64,000 nucleotides of DNA, from positions 15,180,534 to 15,244,533 of the forward strand of contig OX578145.1 in assembly GCA_951213105.1 (NCBI GenBank), given 5' to 3'. The translations under genes and the position numbers were made by a program. The stretch comes from Amaurobius ferox. Its lineage: Eukaryota > Arthropoda > Arachnida > Araneae > Amaurobiidae. The notes under the pieces are model-generated. The model was not told where the DNA came from and did no database searches. It saw nothing but the letters and a program-made list of their open reading frames with translations. Positions 33,376-45,353 of the stretch are shown one piece after another. Each line of letters opens with the position of its first letter. Positions within the stretch are counted from its first letter, which is position 1.

Positions 33376-34820
33376 AATTTCCAAAGATAAAATAGTATAA
33401 AAGACTCACTATTATATTTTTAACGTTGTTACTTTTCCTACAATGTGTAGTCCGGGGGGAAGGAAAATATTGTAAGGACGATATTCAGTTGTATATTATC
33501 CGAGTTAGAATACCAAGTGTGGTTAAATAACTCTTTGTATACATACTTGCTTGTAGTTGGTTGAAATACACGTCATAACTCCTGGTTAAGGTATATATCG
33601 TGTAAATAAGCAGAAAAATGGGATGCGAAAATATTCCAAACCAGTCCAATCTGCAAGCATCGACAAAAATATATTTTTTTTTCTTTCTGCAAAACAAACT
33701 GGTCGCTAAAGTTCACTAACCCCCGTAATACGCTTCACGAGTCGGAATGCTTTGCCTCCTGCTTGCTTTCGCTAGCTGAGCTTGTATCGCGAATTATTTC
33801 ACTCCACGTGCTACGTAGGCTCAATACACCCGTTGGAGGCCGCCTTTATTACAGGGTACTCACCAACCCCAGCTCGCTCCTCTCGAGCTATATGTTTTGT
33901 CCCTTGTTTTTAATACAGTGACAAAAAACCGCGTTTTGTTTCTTTAAGTCAATACTTTAAATATTACTTCTCTTAAAATGGCAACAACATTATTTTTATC
34001 GGATTGTAACCAAAATAAGAGGCAATATACAACAATGTATTCTAAAGTATCATACCAAATTGCAAATCATTTGATGCCATAGGTCCGGCGCTAGTCCTGA
34101 CAGAAAATCTCTCTATTTTAATAGAATTTGGTCAACGACTGCTGTGCACCTAGCTTTAATATAGAGAGATTCTTCATTTAATGAGAACATATTTTCTTCC
34201 TACAGAGTAGTTACAAAATTCCTCTTGTACTGGAAGGCCCTGGGTACTTTCATTTTACAGTATAGAATGACAGAATACAATTAGCAGTTGCAGATTTAGA
34301 ATTAGTCAGCAATACAGATTATATACTAAACAGAAAAAAAATCACCACACTTTTTAAACAATAGTACGTTGATTTCAAGATCGGTATTGCGACACCTTCG
34401 GACTAAATGACATCTTGCTCACTATTTAGAAAGCTTTCCATGTCTTTCTAGTAATGAATTTGCTGGTATATTGTCCCATTCCCGATACAAAACAGGGTTC
34501 AAGTGAAACACAAATATTGGACCTATTATTCTGATCGGCATTGGATGTTCTCATTTATCGTGCAGTTCATTTATTGAATCAATATAGATATTTTCAGTAG
34601 GAAATTCCAATTTCTGCATATTCATATCTTAATTTTTTAGATAATTGCAAGCAATAAGGCGTTGATAATATATCCCCTTAAAATAACACCTCTCATAAAC
34701 TTATATATTATTTGTACAAAGTGTAAAGAGAAAAGTCTAAAGAGTGAATTTCAAATTTTGAGGCACAAGCAAAGGTCCTTTCTTTGGAGAAAGAACGTAT
34801 CCACATGAAGTATAAATATA
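33376..34820. other. Unassigned DNA
   Basis: No coding sequence is recognised. 33720-33900 is GC-richer than its surroundings without a recognised family. An imperfect inverted repeat (aatctctctatttta / taatatagagagatt) spans about 34108-34171. Confidence 0.4.
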
Positions 34821-35031
34821 CTCCTCAAAAATGAAATTGCAATACCATGAAGGAATGAAAATCACAGTATCGGTTGCAAATCATAGTATCGGTTGCAAAT
34901 CACAGTATCGATAGATGAGAGAGTCATATGCAAATGATGAGGTTTTCGTACGTATCGTGTCACGTAACACCCAGTTTCGGGTGATAAAGACCAGTAGAAG
35001 GTCGGTCCAGTAAGTGCTCTCAGAGACAATT

Positions 35032-35988
35032 TTCAGCAGCCAAACTTTCAAGAAAGTGAAGAAGCGATACTACGAAGATGTCAGCGATCTGTATACCAGT
35101 ACCCTGGAGCTGCGTGACGTGGGTTTTTCAATGCGTACAATTGCTACGAGTGTTGGGCACGACGTGAGTACCATCCAGCGATGCATGACACGATGGACAC
35201 AGGAACATTAAAGAACACGCCGAAAAGAGAATGGATCGAACAGGCGCACGATACGGCGCACAGACCTGCAGATTCATCGAACGGCTTTGTTGAGACCCGA
35301 CAACCCGATTCATCGCCCGGCCGCACATGTTGCTACCGTAAACCCTAGGGTTGGTCGTGCGGTCTGGGTCTTCAACCCGATTCATTGAGACCCGACAAGT
35401 GACATCCGAAACAGCCTCTCATCCTTAACGGTTTTCCCTGCGTCTACCCAAACCATTCGCAACAGGTTGCATGAAGAACAGCTGCGTGTACGGCAGCCAG
35501 CCACTGGTGTGCCATTAAACGCTCGACACAGCGATTCACCTCAGACGTGGCGTCGTTGTCATCGCAACTGGATGAATTAATGGCATCGGGTATTGTTTAT
35601 GGATGAATCTTGTATCTGCTTGTCGAGGAATGACAGCCGTGGACGGGTGTGGCAGCTTCCCAAGGAATGCCATATCACCGAGCGTCACACCGGCTCCACA
35701 CTGGGCAGTATGATTTGGGGCGGTAACATGTTCGATCAGCAGACAGCTCTGGTGCACATTGTAGATTATCTGACAGCGGACCGGTACGTCACACAAGTTG
35801 TGATGCCTGTGGTTCGGCCACTGGTGCAGGTCATCCGCGGCAAGGTATTCCAGCACAAGGCACACCGCACGGCGAACTCCAAAGCGGAATTCATACCCCT
35901 TCCTGACCGGCAGTCTCTCCGGATCTCTCTCCCACTGAACAAGTATGGGCCCTGGCATTCCTTCATGGTATTGCAATTTCACTTTTGA
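35032..35988 (+). pseudogene. Tc1-like transposase relic
   Basis: The first part encodes an N-terminal DNA-binding region (LRDVGFSMRTIATSVGHDVS then TIQRCMTRWTQEH, then TAA). After the 59-bp insertion the frame resumes with SLTVFPASTQTIRNRLHEEQ, then VLFMDESCICLSRND, which holds the first catalytic Asp (FMDES). The motif that usually carries the second Asp (FQQDNARPH-like) reads VFQHKAHRTANSK, so that Asp is missing, and the remaining C-terminus is lost. Stops, frameshifts, the insertion and the lost catalytic residue make it inactive. Confidence 0.8.
35314..35372 (+). mobile_element. Ultra-short retroposon, 59 bp, with 13-bp target duplication
   Basis: Starts cgcccggccgcacatgttgc and ends ggtcgtgcggtctgggtctt. 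It is bounded by exact caacccgattcat at 35301-35313 and 35373-35385. It lies inside Tc1 transposase coding sequence, so it arrived after that element. Confidence 0.88.
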
Positions 35989-35992
35989 CAAG

Positions 35993-35996
35993 TATA

Positions 35997-36049
<53 letters not shown>
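35993..36049. repeat. (TA)n microsatellite
   Basis: Almost pure TA repeat abutting the right end of the Tc1 element. Confidence 0.95.
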
Positions 36050-36053
<4 letters not shown>

Positions 36054-36784
36054 AGAGAAACATGGGGAGAAAAAATCAATATTTTAAATATTTCAATAAC
36101 ACACTGACTATCATATTTTATTAATAGAGCTAGTCATTTTTAGTAGAGAATTTATAGTATGATGACTTGCATTCCATAGAATATGTGAAGATATTTGCAT
36201 GCTAATATTGTTGGGTTATACTTTTGGATATTTAACAATTTTAGGTATTTTGTTTTTAGTTTAAATGTGTTCAGGGGTCTTATTTACATAGTCATTCTCT
36301 TTTAGTTATCCATTTTCCAATTGTTTAGGTTTTTGATATTCTTTGTTCAAATATATTCTATTCCATAGGTTTTGTTTTAAAAACGGCGAAAGTTCGTTCT
36401 TTTTAGGTTTTAGCAATTTAAATTTATTTAAATTGGCTAATTTGTGATTCCATTTATTGCCCTTTTTATTCCCTTTAATTTGATTCCAAATTTATTGCTC
36501 TCGGTTAAAAATTGGTTAATTCATCGCAATTTTACAGTTTTATTCTATTTTCAGCTTTTTAAATATTTTAGAATCGTCCATATTTAAATTATTGCCGAAT
36601 TCGTATTTTCCAAATCGTTTCACTTCATTTCCTTTTAATTTTCGTCTGCTTTGAAATTCCATTTCTCTTCTTTAAAGTTTCGAGTTTTTAATTGGTTGAC
36701 CGTAATATTAAAATCGTCTGTCATTAATTATTTTATCGTTCATCGATAATTTTGTTTACAATCTGTGGCAGCGATGTTTCGCAG

Positions 36785-36792
36785 TATATAAG
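36785..36792 (+). promoter_or_regulatory. LTR TATA box
   Basis: TATATAAG followed ~25-30 bases later by a pyrimidine-rich gatctcttttacgctcttttt stretch suited to initiation. The identical sequence is in the 3' LTR near 40912. Confidence 0.6.
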
Positions 36793-37907
36793 CAAATCGC
36801 GCACTTTTTCGATCTCTTTTACGCTCTTTTTCACTTTTCTTCTGCTTATGGATTAGAACAAGGGGATATAAGCTATTAAGCTGTCCTGTGCCGTTAGGCA
36901 CACATTCTGTGGAATGTCTTTTTTCGCGACTTTTAAGTTTGTTCGTGTTTAATTTACGATGTCCAGCCCACGATTCTTGTTTCCTGCTATGACTTAAGTG
37001 CGTACTCTTAACGCTGCATATAAAATAAAATGTTTATCCCGGCTAATTAAACGTCTGATCTGTTATGAAGTTGTAGCGTCTTCAATCTGTTTTTCCCGCC
37101 GTGGAGGCGAGGTTTATTCTAAACAGTTGGGAGCATCCGAAATTATTGTGTCTACAAGCTCTCGCCTGCCATGTGGATTTGAGAAGTGCTCTGACGCCAA
37201 TTAGGCGGTTGTTTATCGTTGTCAGTGTGCATTCTTTAAATGACGTATTGAGTCGGCATTTCCATATGATATTACTGGACTATATGCTCGGCGTTTAGTA
37301 CTGATGAGTAAAGAAGTGTCCATTGTTTCCGATGAAGAAATCGTTGATTGAGGTTTGGTGCTGATCGAATTTTCGACGTTGAGGAGCTTGCTGTCGTGTG
37401 AACGGTCCTTCTTTTGGACAGGAATGGATGCTTTTCCTCGTGATTAAGCGATTGGACTTTTGCCTTTCCATCTTCGTCTCATCTGTTGGGATCTGATGCA
37501 TCCAGCATGTTCCATGACGGCTCTACATCCGGGTGATATCTTTTAAATGCTGATTTTTATTTGCTTCTGTCGGTTTAGACTATTTATTTTAAAGTTTAAT
37601 TGTGTTAGTAGAATAAGACCCCTTTAGACTTATACTTTAGGTCATCTGAACCTGTGGTTAAGTTTAACTTTTGTTCTAAATTTCCCTTTTGGCTAACTTA
37701 TGTTCTTTTTTTTCACAAATTCTAGTTTAGGCAAATAATTGTATAAGTTTAATATTGTTAACTTTAAAATTTAATATTCTAACGTTTTTTTTTTACCACT
37801 ATACGACCGGCCATTCCATTTATTATTTAAGTTGTTTATTTGATTTGTTGAGTTAATGAGATGTAAAATGTTTTAAAAATTCTTTTAAAAGTGAAGTTTA
37901 AAATTTT

Positions 37908-37913
37908 AATAAA
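37908..37913 (+). terminator. LTR polyadenylation signal
   Basis: AATAAA, followed within 15 bases by agattttgaaaacctaaaatct, a 7-bp stem-loop. It is present again in the 3' LTR at 42035-42040. Confidence 0.55.
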
Positions 37914-38245
37914 CGTTAGATTTTGAAAACCTAAAATCTGTGTTCTCTCTTTTATTTTAATGTTTTTATTTTTAGGAAAGTTCCATTTAATTACATGTAG
38001 AGTACATATTTGTACACGTAGGGAAACTGGTCAATAGGTCCACTTTCAGTTTATTATTAGAATGTTTTCAGGTTTTAGGAACTTTAGAACTTTTTCAGAG
38101 AGTGTATTCCAGATTTATTTTCAGATGACATTTAGGTTTTAAGAACCTTGAGTAAGAGTTTTAAGAGCTTTAAGAACTTGAATGCTTTTGAATGAGATAG
38201 AATGTTTTAGTATCTCATAAGTTTTCTTTCCTTCCCCCCCCAACA

Positions 38246-40336
38246 ATTGGCGCCGTTTGACCAGTCTAGGGGCTTATTCATGCTAACTGTAATATATGTT
38301 CTTAATAATTTGTGTTCTTAAAAATGAAATTTCCGTAAACTGATTCCATACTTGTTTATTCTAAAAGTAATTACTATTGAGATTTTGATAAGATTTTAAA
38401 CTAAGGCTGGATATTTTAGAATGTTCTTAAACTAAATTAGAGTAATTTACTTTAATATTTTGATTAAAATTGAAATTTTAGGATTAATTTAAATATTTTC
38501 ATTTAGAATTTTTTTTAGGAAACTTTAGAATTTTTGAATATGACATTTTCATTTAGAATTTTTATTTAAGCATTCCTTAATTTAAGTTAATTTGATTTGA
38601 ATTTTATTATTTGAAGTAGTGTAAAATTGCATTTAATTCATAAATTTAAGAGATTATAGGCATGCGAGAACGCACTTTGTAGAATTTACATTTTTGTTCT
38701 AATCCCATCTCATTAACAATTTTTTTTTATTTTGATGTTCTTATAACCCACGCTCCCGGCAGCACTTAAAATTGTTTTGATGAAATAGAATGAAATTAAT
38801 TGAGTAAATTTAATGAGAATATTTTTTTTTATTAAGTTAAATTGTATAGAATTAAAGCAGTAGTTTTTCGACTTAGAATTTTTTATGTTCTGATTTGGAA
38901 TTGAGATTTAAATGCTCACTGATATGTGAATGTAGATGATGAAATACTGGTGATTAATTGAAAAATTGGGTAATGCAGGTGTTTTTTACACTCCAATATG
39001 AGTGTGACATAAATATCAACTTGAGTTATCTTGTTCTTCACATTGATCATGTGTTTGGTTTTCACACTCAAATAGAGTGGTGACAGATCAGTTTGTTTGT
39101 TCTTAATTCTGAATCTGATATTTTTATACTGTCTTTAAAAATTTTTGGTCGTTAAAGTGGATAAATTTATTTTATTATAGGAGAATTAAATTTTTTTTAA
39201 GTGGAATATTTAAAATTGTGCAATGCAATTTTGAGTTATTTTGGTTTTGAAATTAAATGGGGATTTGTAACATGATTTTTTCTTTGGTATTTTGTTTAAA
39301 GTAATGTGATACACTTGGCAGTTAGTGAATTTAAATGTACTACTTGATGGATATTTTTGTGCTATTTTTTTGGGTTCAAAAAAGATTCACAACCTTTGAG
39401 AGGACTCACAACCCTCGGCCCCTTGTCTTAATTTTTTTTATTTTTATGAGAATTGTTTGAGATTACCAGAGATATACAGATATGATATTTGAGTTTATTG
39501 TTGTTGAGAGTGCAAGAGGTTGCACACAATTTATTGGAATCGCGTTTACTGATATTAGTGTAAAATGATGCATAAGGTCATTTTGGTGTATATTTGTCGT
39601 TTAAACGACCTAATTTGCCAAGTAATCAGTTTATGGTATAATTTGTAAACAAGTCTGTTAAATTTGAGTTCAGTTCCAAATTGTTAGGGAATTGAGTTTG
39701 TTATTTTGGGGGTAAATATTCCACAATTTTTTTTTGTTTGTAACTTGAGCCAAAATTGATATTATTTAAATAGAGTATTATGCTTCGAATGATAGTTTTC
39801 TTTGTAGAGGAAAAGATTGGTGATGAATTTGTTGATTTATATTTATTGGTTGTTATGTTGAAGGTACCATTTCAAAATTTATTGTTTAGATTATTGGAAT
39901 TCTTTGGCTGGTCCAAAGTTTTCGTTAAAATTTATGTTTATTCATGACAGCTAATGATATGGAGATCTGTTTATTATTTTTCTGTTTCTTCTCTTTGATG
40001 GCGTATTTGTTGGAGCATTTTAAAATGAATTAATGAATTTTCATAATATAGAGTTACAATGAAGTTGAAGTATTTAATATTGAATCTATATGTATGTTTA
40101 AGAGTTTAGACGAAATGTTGAGAAATATGATAATTGTTATTATGAAAGTGTTTAGTGAAGTGATTATTTGATTTTTGATTTATTTAAAAGGAATTTGATT
40201 TTTTATGGCTCATGTTACAGCTGTAGTTGAGATTTTGATTTTTTTTTCTCTCCTTCGTTTCGCGGAATTTTGTAATGTGTTAGCTAAAATTTTTCATTTT
40301 TCAAATGAAAAATTTTTTTGGGACGTTCGAAGGAGT
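38246..40336 (+). other. Non-coding internal region of the LTR element
   Basis: It starts at38247 with ttggcgccgtttgaccag, a primer-binding-site-like sequence whose TGGCGCC matches the first 7 bases of Lys-type sites. The rest is AT-rich with no frame resembling gag, protease, reverse transcriptase or integrase. It ends in gggacgttcgaaggag, a weak polypurine candidate, just before the 3' LTR. Confidence 0.75.
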
Positions 40337-42380
40337 TGTTGGGTTATACTTTTGGATATTTAACAATTTTAGGTATTTTGTTTTTAGTTTAAATGTGTTC
40401 AGGGGTCTTATTTACATAGTCATTCTCTTTTAGTTATCCATTTTCCAATTGTTTAGGTTTTTGATATTCTTTGTTCAAATATATTCTATTCCATAGGTTT
40501 TGTTTTAAAAACGGCGAAAGTTCGTTCTTTTTAGGTTTTAGCAATTTAAATTTATTTAAATTGGCTAATTTGTGATTCCATTTATTGCCCTTTTTATTCC
40601 CTTTAATTTGATTCCAAATTTATTGCTCTCGGTTAAAAATTGGTTAATTCATCGCAATTTTACAGTTTTATTCTATTTTCAGCTTTTTAAATATTTTAGA
40701 ATCGTCCATATTTAAATTATTGCCGAATTCGTATTTTCCAAATCGTTTCACTTCATTTCCTTTTAATTTTCGTCTGCTTTGAAATTCCATTTCTCTTCTT
40801 TAAAGTTTCGAGTTTTTAATTGGTTGACCGTAATATTAAAATCGTCTGTCATTAATTATTTTATCGTTCATCGATAATTTTGTTTACAATCTGTGGCAGC
40901 GATGTTTCGCAGTATATAAGCAAATCGCGCACTTTTTCGATCTCTTTTACGCTCTTTTTCACTTTTCTTCTGCTTATGGATTAGAACAAGGGGATATAAG
41001 CTATTAAGCTGTCCTGTGCCGTTAGGCACACATTCTGTGGAATGTCTTTTTTCGCGACTTTTAAGTTTGTTCGTGTTTAATTTACGATGTCCAGCCCACG
41101 ATTCTTGTTTCCTGCTATGACTTAAGTGCGTACTCTTAACGCTGCATATAAAATAAAATGTTTATCCCGGCTAATTAAACGTCTGATCTGTTATGAAGTT
41201 GTAGCGTCTTCAATCTGTTTTTCCCGCCGTGGAGGCGAGGTTTATTCTAAACAGTTGGGAGCATCCGAAATTATTGTGTCTACAAGCTCTCGCCTGCCAT
41301 GTGGATTTGAGAAGTGCTCTGACGCCAATTAGGCGGTTGTTTATCGTTGTCAGTGTGCATTCTTTAAATGACGTATTGAGTCGGCATTTCCATATGATAT
41401 TACTGGACTATATGCTCGGCGTTTAGTACTGATGAGTAAAGAAGTGTCCATTGTTTCCGATGAAGAAATCGTTGATTGAGGTTTGGTGCTGATCGAATTT
41501 TCGACGTTGAGGAGCTTGCTGTCGTGTGAACGGTCCTTCTTTTGGACAGGAATGGATGCTTTTCCTCGTGATTAAGCGATTGGACTTTTGCCTTTCCATC
41601 TTCGTCTCATCTGTTGGGATCTGATGCATCCAGCATGTTCCATGACGGCTCTACATCCGGGTGATATCTTTTAAATGCTGATTTTTATTTGCTTCTGTCG
41701 GTTTAGACTATTTATTTTAAAGTTTAATTGTGTTAGTAGAATAAGACCCCTTTAGACTTATACTTTAGGTCATCTGAACCTGTGGTTAAGTTTAACTTTT
41801 GTTCTAAATTTCCCTTTTGGCTAACTTATGTTCTTTTTTTTCACAAATTCTAGTTTAGGCAAATAATTGTATAAGTTTAATATTGTTAAGTTTAAAATTT
41901 AATATTCTAATGTTTTTTTTTACCACTATACGACCGGCCATTCCATTTATTATTTAAGTTGTTTATTTGATTTGTTGAGTTAATGAGATGTAAAATGTTT
42001 TAAAAATTCTTTTAAAAGTGAAGTTTAAAATTTTAATAAACGTTAGATTTTGAAAACCTAAAATCTGTGTTCTCTCTTTTATTTTAATGTTTTTATTTTT
42101 AGGAAAGTTCCATTTAATTACATGTAGAGTACATATTTGTACACTTAGGGAAACTGGTCAATAGGTCCACTTTCTGTTTATTTAAGAATTCAGTATATTT
42201 TTAGAATGTTTTCAGGTTAGATGAACTTTGAGGAACTTTACAAATTTCAGATATTTTTGAGTGTTTTCAGAAGAATGATTTTTAGGCTTTTAGGTTCTGA
42301 GAACTTAGAATATTTTGAATGATAGAATGAGATAGAATTGTTTTAGTATTTCATAATGTTTTTCTTTCCCCCCCCCAACA
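40337..42380 (+). repeat. 3' LTR, 2044 bp
   Basis: Nearly identical to the 5' LTR from the first base to about 42170, with only a few differences (for example gttaag for gttaac). The last ~210 bp then differ strongly in sequence and length before the shared caaca end. Confidence 0.9.
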
Positions 42381-42384
42381 ATAT

Positions 42385-43290
42385 AAACATTATATACGTA
42401 TAACCCTAGATTACATTAAATTGTGTAATTTTATGAGTAAATTTTTATGCCTGCTTCTTTTAACATTGTATTTACCATGCGAATTTATCAAGCAAGAAAC
42501 AATTTTGGAAATAAAACTCTTAAAGTTGCATTATCTATATTACGTATTAAGTATTACATGTACAACATCTCTCGTATGAAACATTTTATTTAAAACTCTT
42601 GAATGAGAAGTCCAGCCCCATTGTCACGTATTCTCCTATATCTTCATTTCTCTCTTATTCCGCATTCTTATCCTATATATTTTGAAATTTATTCATAAAC
42701 ACAGATGCGCACCCATTCCGGAATTCCAGACCGATGCATCACACTTTATCGTTCCTCTGTCAACTGCACAAGATACAAATATATACCTTTTGTGTCCCAG
42801 GTGGGGCCCAATTCAATTTGTTTTGAATTTCGCGGAGAAAGGAATACACAATTCTCGATTTATATTCCGTTAGAATTTCTTAAGCGAATGTAAGGTATTT
42901 GAAAAATGTCCCCACTTGTCTCATTAAAATTCAGAAATCTGACAAATCAGCAATATTTTGGATGTAGTTTTAAACCGGGGTGAATGTCTCGATTTCATCA
43001 ACCAAACTGGCATCTTAAAACAAAGCTCAGTTTTTTGGACGTCAAGGCTAAGGAAGTAAAACTGCAAGTACCGTTTTCTTTCCTTCTCATGAACGACGTT
43101 AAACCAAGTGGAAATGAAACATTTTCTCTCCCAATAAAATCGACCGTACATCAATACAACTACAGCCATGGTCTACGGCAAACTACAGCACCTACACATA
43201 AAACCAATTTTAAAATTAGAAAGAGTTTTTCTTGCATTTGGCCTAGAGTGTCTGACCTACCCGACGTTGTCAGCTATCCTAGACACCGCC
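42385..43290. other. Unassigned DNA
   Basis: Two overlapping opposite-strand open frames (42924-43301) have no recognisable domain. Nothing else seen. Confidence 0.4.
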
Positions 43291-43510
43291 ACTTAATTTA
43301 AATCAGAACCCAGTGGGTGTGACACACACAAGGACCGTACTCTCGTTCCCCTGCCACTAACCTATCGGTAGAACTTTGAGCCCACATATTTAACAAGGCC
43401 ATACTCCGCGTAGATGCGGAAATGGTTTGGGCATCGTCAGGAATGGAACCCGGTTACTCCATGTGCCATTCTCGTACCTTAACCACTGGGCTATCTAGCC
43501 CTGTTAGAAG
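43291..43510 (-). mobile_element. SINE-A copy with tRNA-like head
   Basis: Minus strand: head gctagatagcccagtggtta (A box) and ccgggttccattcctgacg (B box). The body follows (gttaaatatgtgggctcaaa, aggttagtggcaggggaacg, agagtacggtccttgtgtgt) and ends near acccactgggttctgattta. The terminal ggacggtctggg domain is lost. Confidence 0.7.
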
Positions 43511-43566
43511 GAGTATTTTTTCTTTCTTTCGACCCAGACCGTCCGACCTTCTAAGATGTAAGGTAT
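43511..43566 (-). mobile_element. SINE-A 3' end from an adjacent copy
   Basis: Minus strand taccttacatcttagaaggt then cggacggtctgggtcgaaag and an aaagaaaaaa tail, directly upstream of the tRNA-like head of the neighbouring copy. This gives a tail-to-head pair. Confidence 0.65.
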
Positions 43567-44407
43567 CTGTTGAAAGGAGTCAGCATACCAATTAAACAAC
43601 ACTGAAATACATAGATCCCACACTTGATAAAAATCTATATTTCATTCCACACAAAATACTCCTGCGCCAAAGTACCACATTACAGTAACTAAGAATCATG
43701 CACGTAACACCAACAACTTGGGGATATTAGTACAGTTCTCTTAAAATATACGTAGCAGGCAATGACATTAAAATATTCTCATAAGCGGCAGAAGTACAGG
43801 TAACTAATTATAAACACAATAAAAAACGTAAGTTCATCTTTGCGCAACCAATAAGTTTGATCCATGTCCTAAGGACCACGCGTTTTAAATAGTAGGGGAG
43901 TTTTCACCAGGATTGCTGAATGTGCTCAGATTTCTACCAGCCGATTTGGCTGATTTAGCTAATTTTTTACTTGCCATCAACCAAAACTTGTCAGCCAAAT
44001 AAAACGGTGTAACAAACAGAAGTAAATGGTTTAACCCTCTCCATCCTGGATGGTCAAGCATGACATCAAGTTTCCTTCCATTTGGAAATGCGGACGAGGA
44101 TCATCTTCGCCTTTAATTAGACTTAACAATAATCAAGATCCTGAAAATCTCTACTCTTTATAACAGCATGTAGCATTTAAATTTTACACGCTATTTCCAC
44201 AGTTGCCAGTCATCATTTGACGACTGGTGACTGATATTCATTTACTCAGGTTCAAACCAGCTTAAATAACAAAGCTCTCTACACTAACGGCATCCACCAC
44301 TACACGATATACATCGACAACACCATAACTCTCATACTAATGGCGGCAATACGTCATATCTTCAAAACGATTTAAATAATAAATGAATGACAAATAATTA
44401 GATTTTA
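43567..44407. other. Unassigned DNA
   Basis: No gene or element recognised. Confidence 0.4.
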
Positions 44408-44824
44408 AACGTCATTTTATTAAAACATCCATCAGATGTACATATAATTTAAAATCCAGAGCGCTTTCGGGTATCATCATATCCTTCCTTAGTAGCGTTA
44501 AATAAAACATCATGACAACATGCTTAAATACTATCCCTATCGACAAGTTGAATTTGCATATTGCAAAATTGGCATTACTACTAAACACGTTTAATACATT
44601 TACCATATGGTGATTTTGTGTGGATGTATTAAACGTGTTTAGTAGTGATACCAATTTTATAATATGCAAATACAACTTGCAGGTAGTGGATAGTATTTAA
44701 GCATGTTTGCATGATTTTTTATTTAACGACACTGGGGAAAGGTATGGGGATACCCGAAAGGACTCTGGATTTTAAATTATATGTACGTCTGATAGATGTT
44801 TTAATAAAATGACGTTTAAAATCT
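44408..44824. mobile_element. Penelope-derived ~420-bp palindrome
   Basis: The outer arms aacgtcattttattaaaaca and tgttttaataaaatgacgtt, the middle segments atgtacatataatttaaaat and attttaaattatatgtacgt, and the inner arms ctactaaacacgtttaatac and gtattaaacgtgtttagtag face each other around a ~25-base centre near 44606. Each arm holds cccgaaag(c/g)(g/a)ctctgg, the sequence after the hammerhead-like core at 17 kb, but CTGATGA is decayed (ctaagga, ctgggga). No coding sequence. Confidence 0.65.
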
Positions 44825-44929
44825 AATGATTTGTCATTCATTTATTATTTAAAAATAAATAAATAAATAAATAAAAATAACTCTCACACACATCGAATGT
44901 AAGCAACCTAGAGGTGGAACATCGGTGCC

Positions 44930-45215
44930 ATCAAAACCACAAGCGTCTTCTTATCATGGTAAAAGATTACAGCCAATATCTCCACAGTTTACATATCCTT
45001 ACAGATGGCTCGAAAATACAGCAAGATATATCCTTATTATACTGAGTATTTCATAGCAATAGCTGTGCAAAGCGCTGTTTATCAAGCAAAGATGATAGCG
45101 CTCCTAAAGAAGATGGTGCGTTGATTTATTCAAAGAATCCAGGACAGAGCATCAGTACATACAGACAGCAAAGCAAATATAGACCTTTTAAAAACGCACA
45201 GAACCAAGTATGGTA
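44930..45215 (+). pseudogene. LINE RNase H domain relic
   Basis: The plus strand contains YLHSLHILTDGSKIQQDISL, with the TDGS motif of LINE-type RNase H. After frameshifts it contains [18 protein letters not shown], the TDS motif holding the next catalytic Asp. A (TA)n tract follows. No reverse transcriptase or endonuclease part was found. Confidence 0.65.
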
Positions 45216-45231
45216 TAGCACACACAAGCAT

Positions 45232-45232
<1 letters not shown>

Positions 45233-45314
<82 letters not shown>

Positions 45315-45317
45315 ATT

Positions 45318-45352
<35 letters not shown>
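45233..45352. repeat. (TA)n microsatellite
   Basis: ~120 bp of almost pure TA with a few G and T interruptions, directly after the LINE relic. Confidence 0.95.

Positions 45353-45353
<1 letters not shown>

Larger units (their letters stand above)
34821..35992 (+). mobile_element. Tc1-like transposon, inactive
   Basis: Terminal inverted repeats ctcctcaaaaatgaaattgc and, inverted, cttgtcaaaagtgaaattgc both continue aataccatgaaggaatg. They are flanked by TA dinucleotides (34819-34820 and 35993-35994), as expected for Tc1. Inside the left end a 19-bp unit (atcacagtatcggttgcaa) is repeated ~2.6 times (34861-34911). The transposase is broken and interrupted by an ultra-short retroposon at 35314-35372. 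The right flank is a (TA)n tract. Confidence 0.85.
36209..38245 (+). repeat. 5' LTR, 2037 bp
   Basis: Begins tgttgggttatacttttgga and ends ccttccccccccaaca. It holds a TATA box (36785-36792) and an AATAAA (37908-37913), suggesting U3 of ~0.6 kb, R of ~1.1 kb and U5 of ~0.3 kb. Small open frames inside it (36998-37501) also occur in the other LTR simply because the LTRs are copies; they show no protein motif. Confidence 0.9.
36205..42384 (+). mobile_element. Non-coding LTR retrotransposon (LARD-like), 6.2 kb
   Basis: Two direct repeats of ~2.04 kb (36209-38245 and 40337-42380) start TGTTGGG and end CCCCAACA. They are flanked by the 4-bp duplication atat (36205-36208 and 42381-42384). The 2.09 kb internal region has no gag or pol. 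A primer-binding-site-like sequence directly follows the first LTR. Large LTRs with a non-coding interior fit a large retrotransposon derivative mobilised in trans; a 4-bp duplication is usual for Gypsy-type integrases but does not prove the superfamily. Confidence 0.88.

Noticed and set aside
33720..33900. GC-richer block as a possible exon or SINE
   Set aside because: No open frame, promoter box or second copy was found to support either.
35536..36063. 175-residue frame antisense to the Tc1 transposase
   Set aside because: It is the shadow of the plus-strand transposase relic and continues into (TA)n.
36998..37501. Short open frames inside the 5' LTR, exactly repeated at 41126-41629
   Set aside because: They are duplicated only because the two LTRs are copies. 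No protein motif, and frames on both strands overlap.
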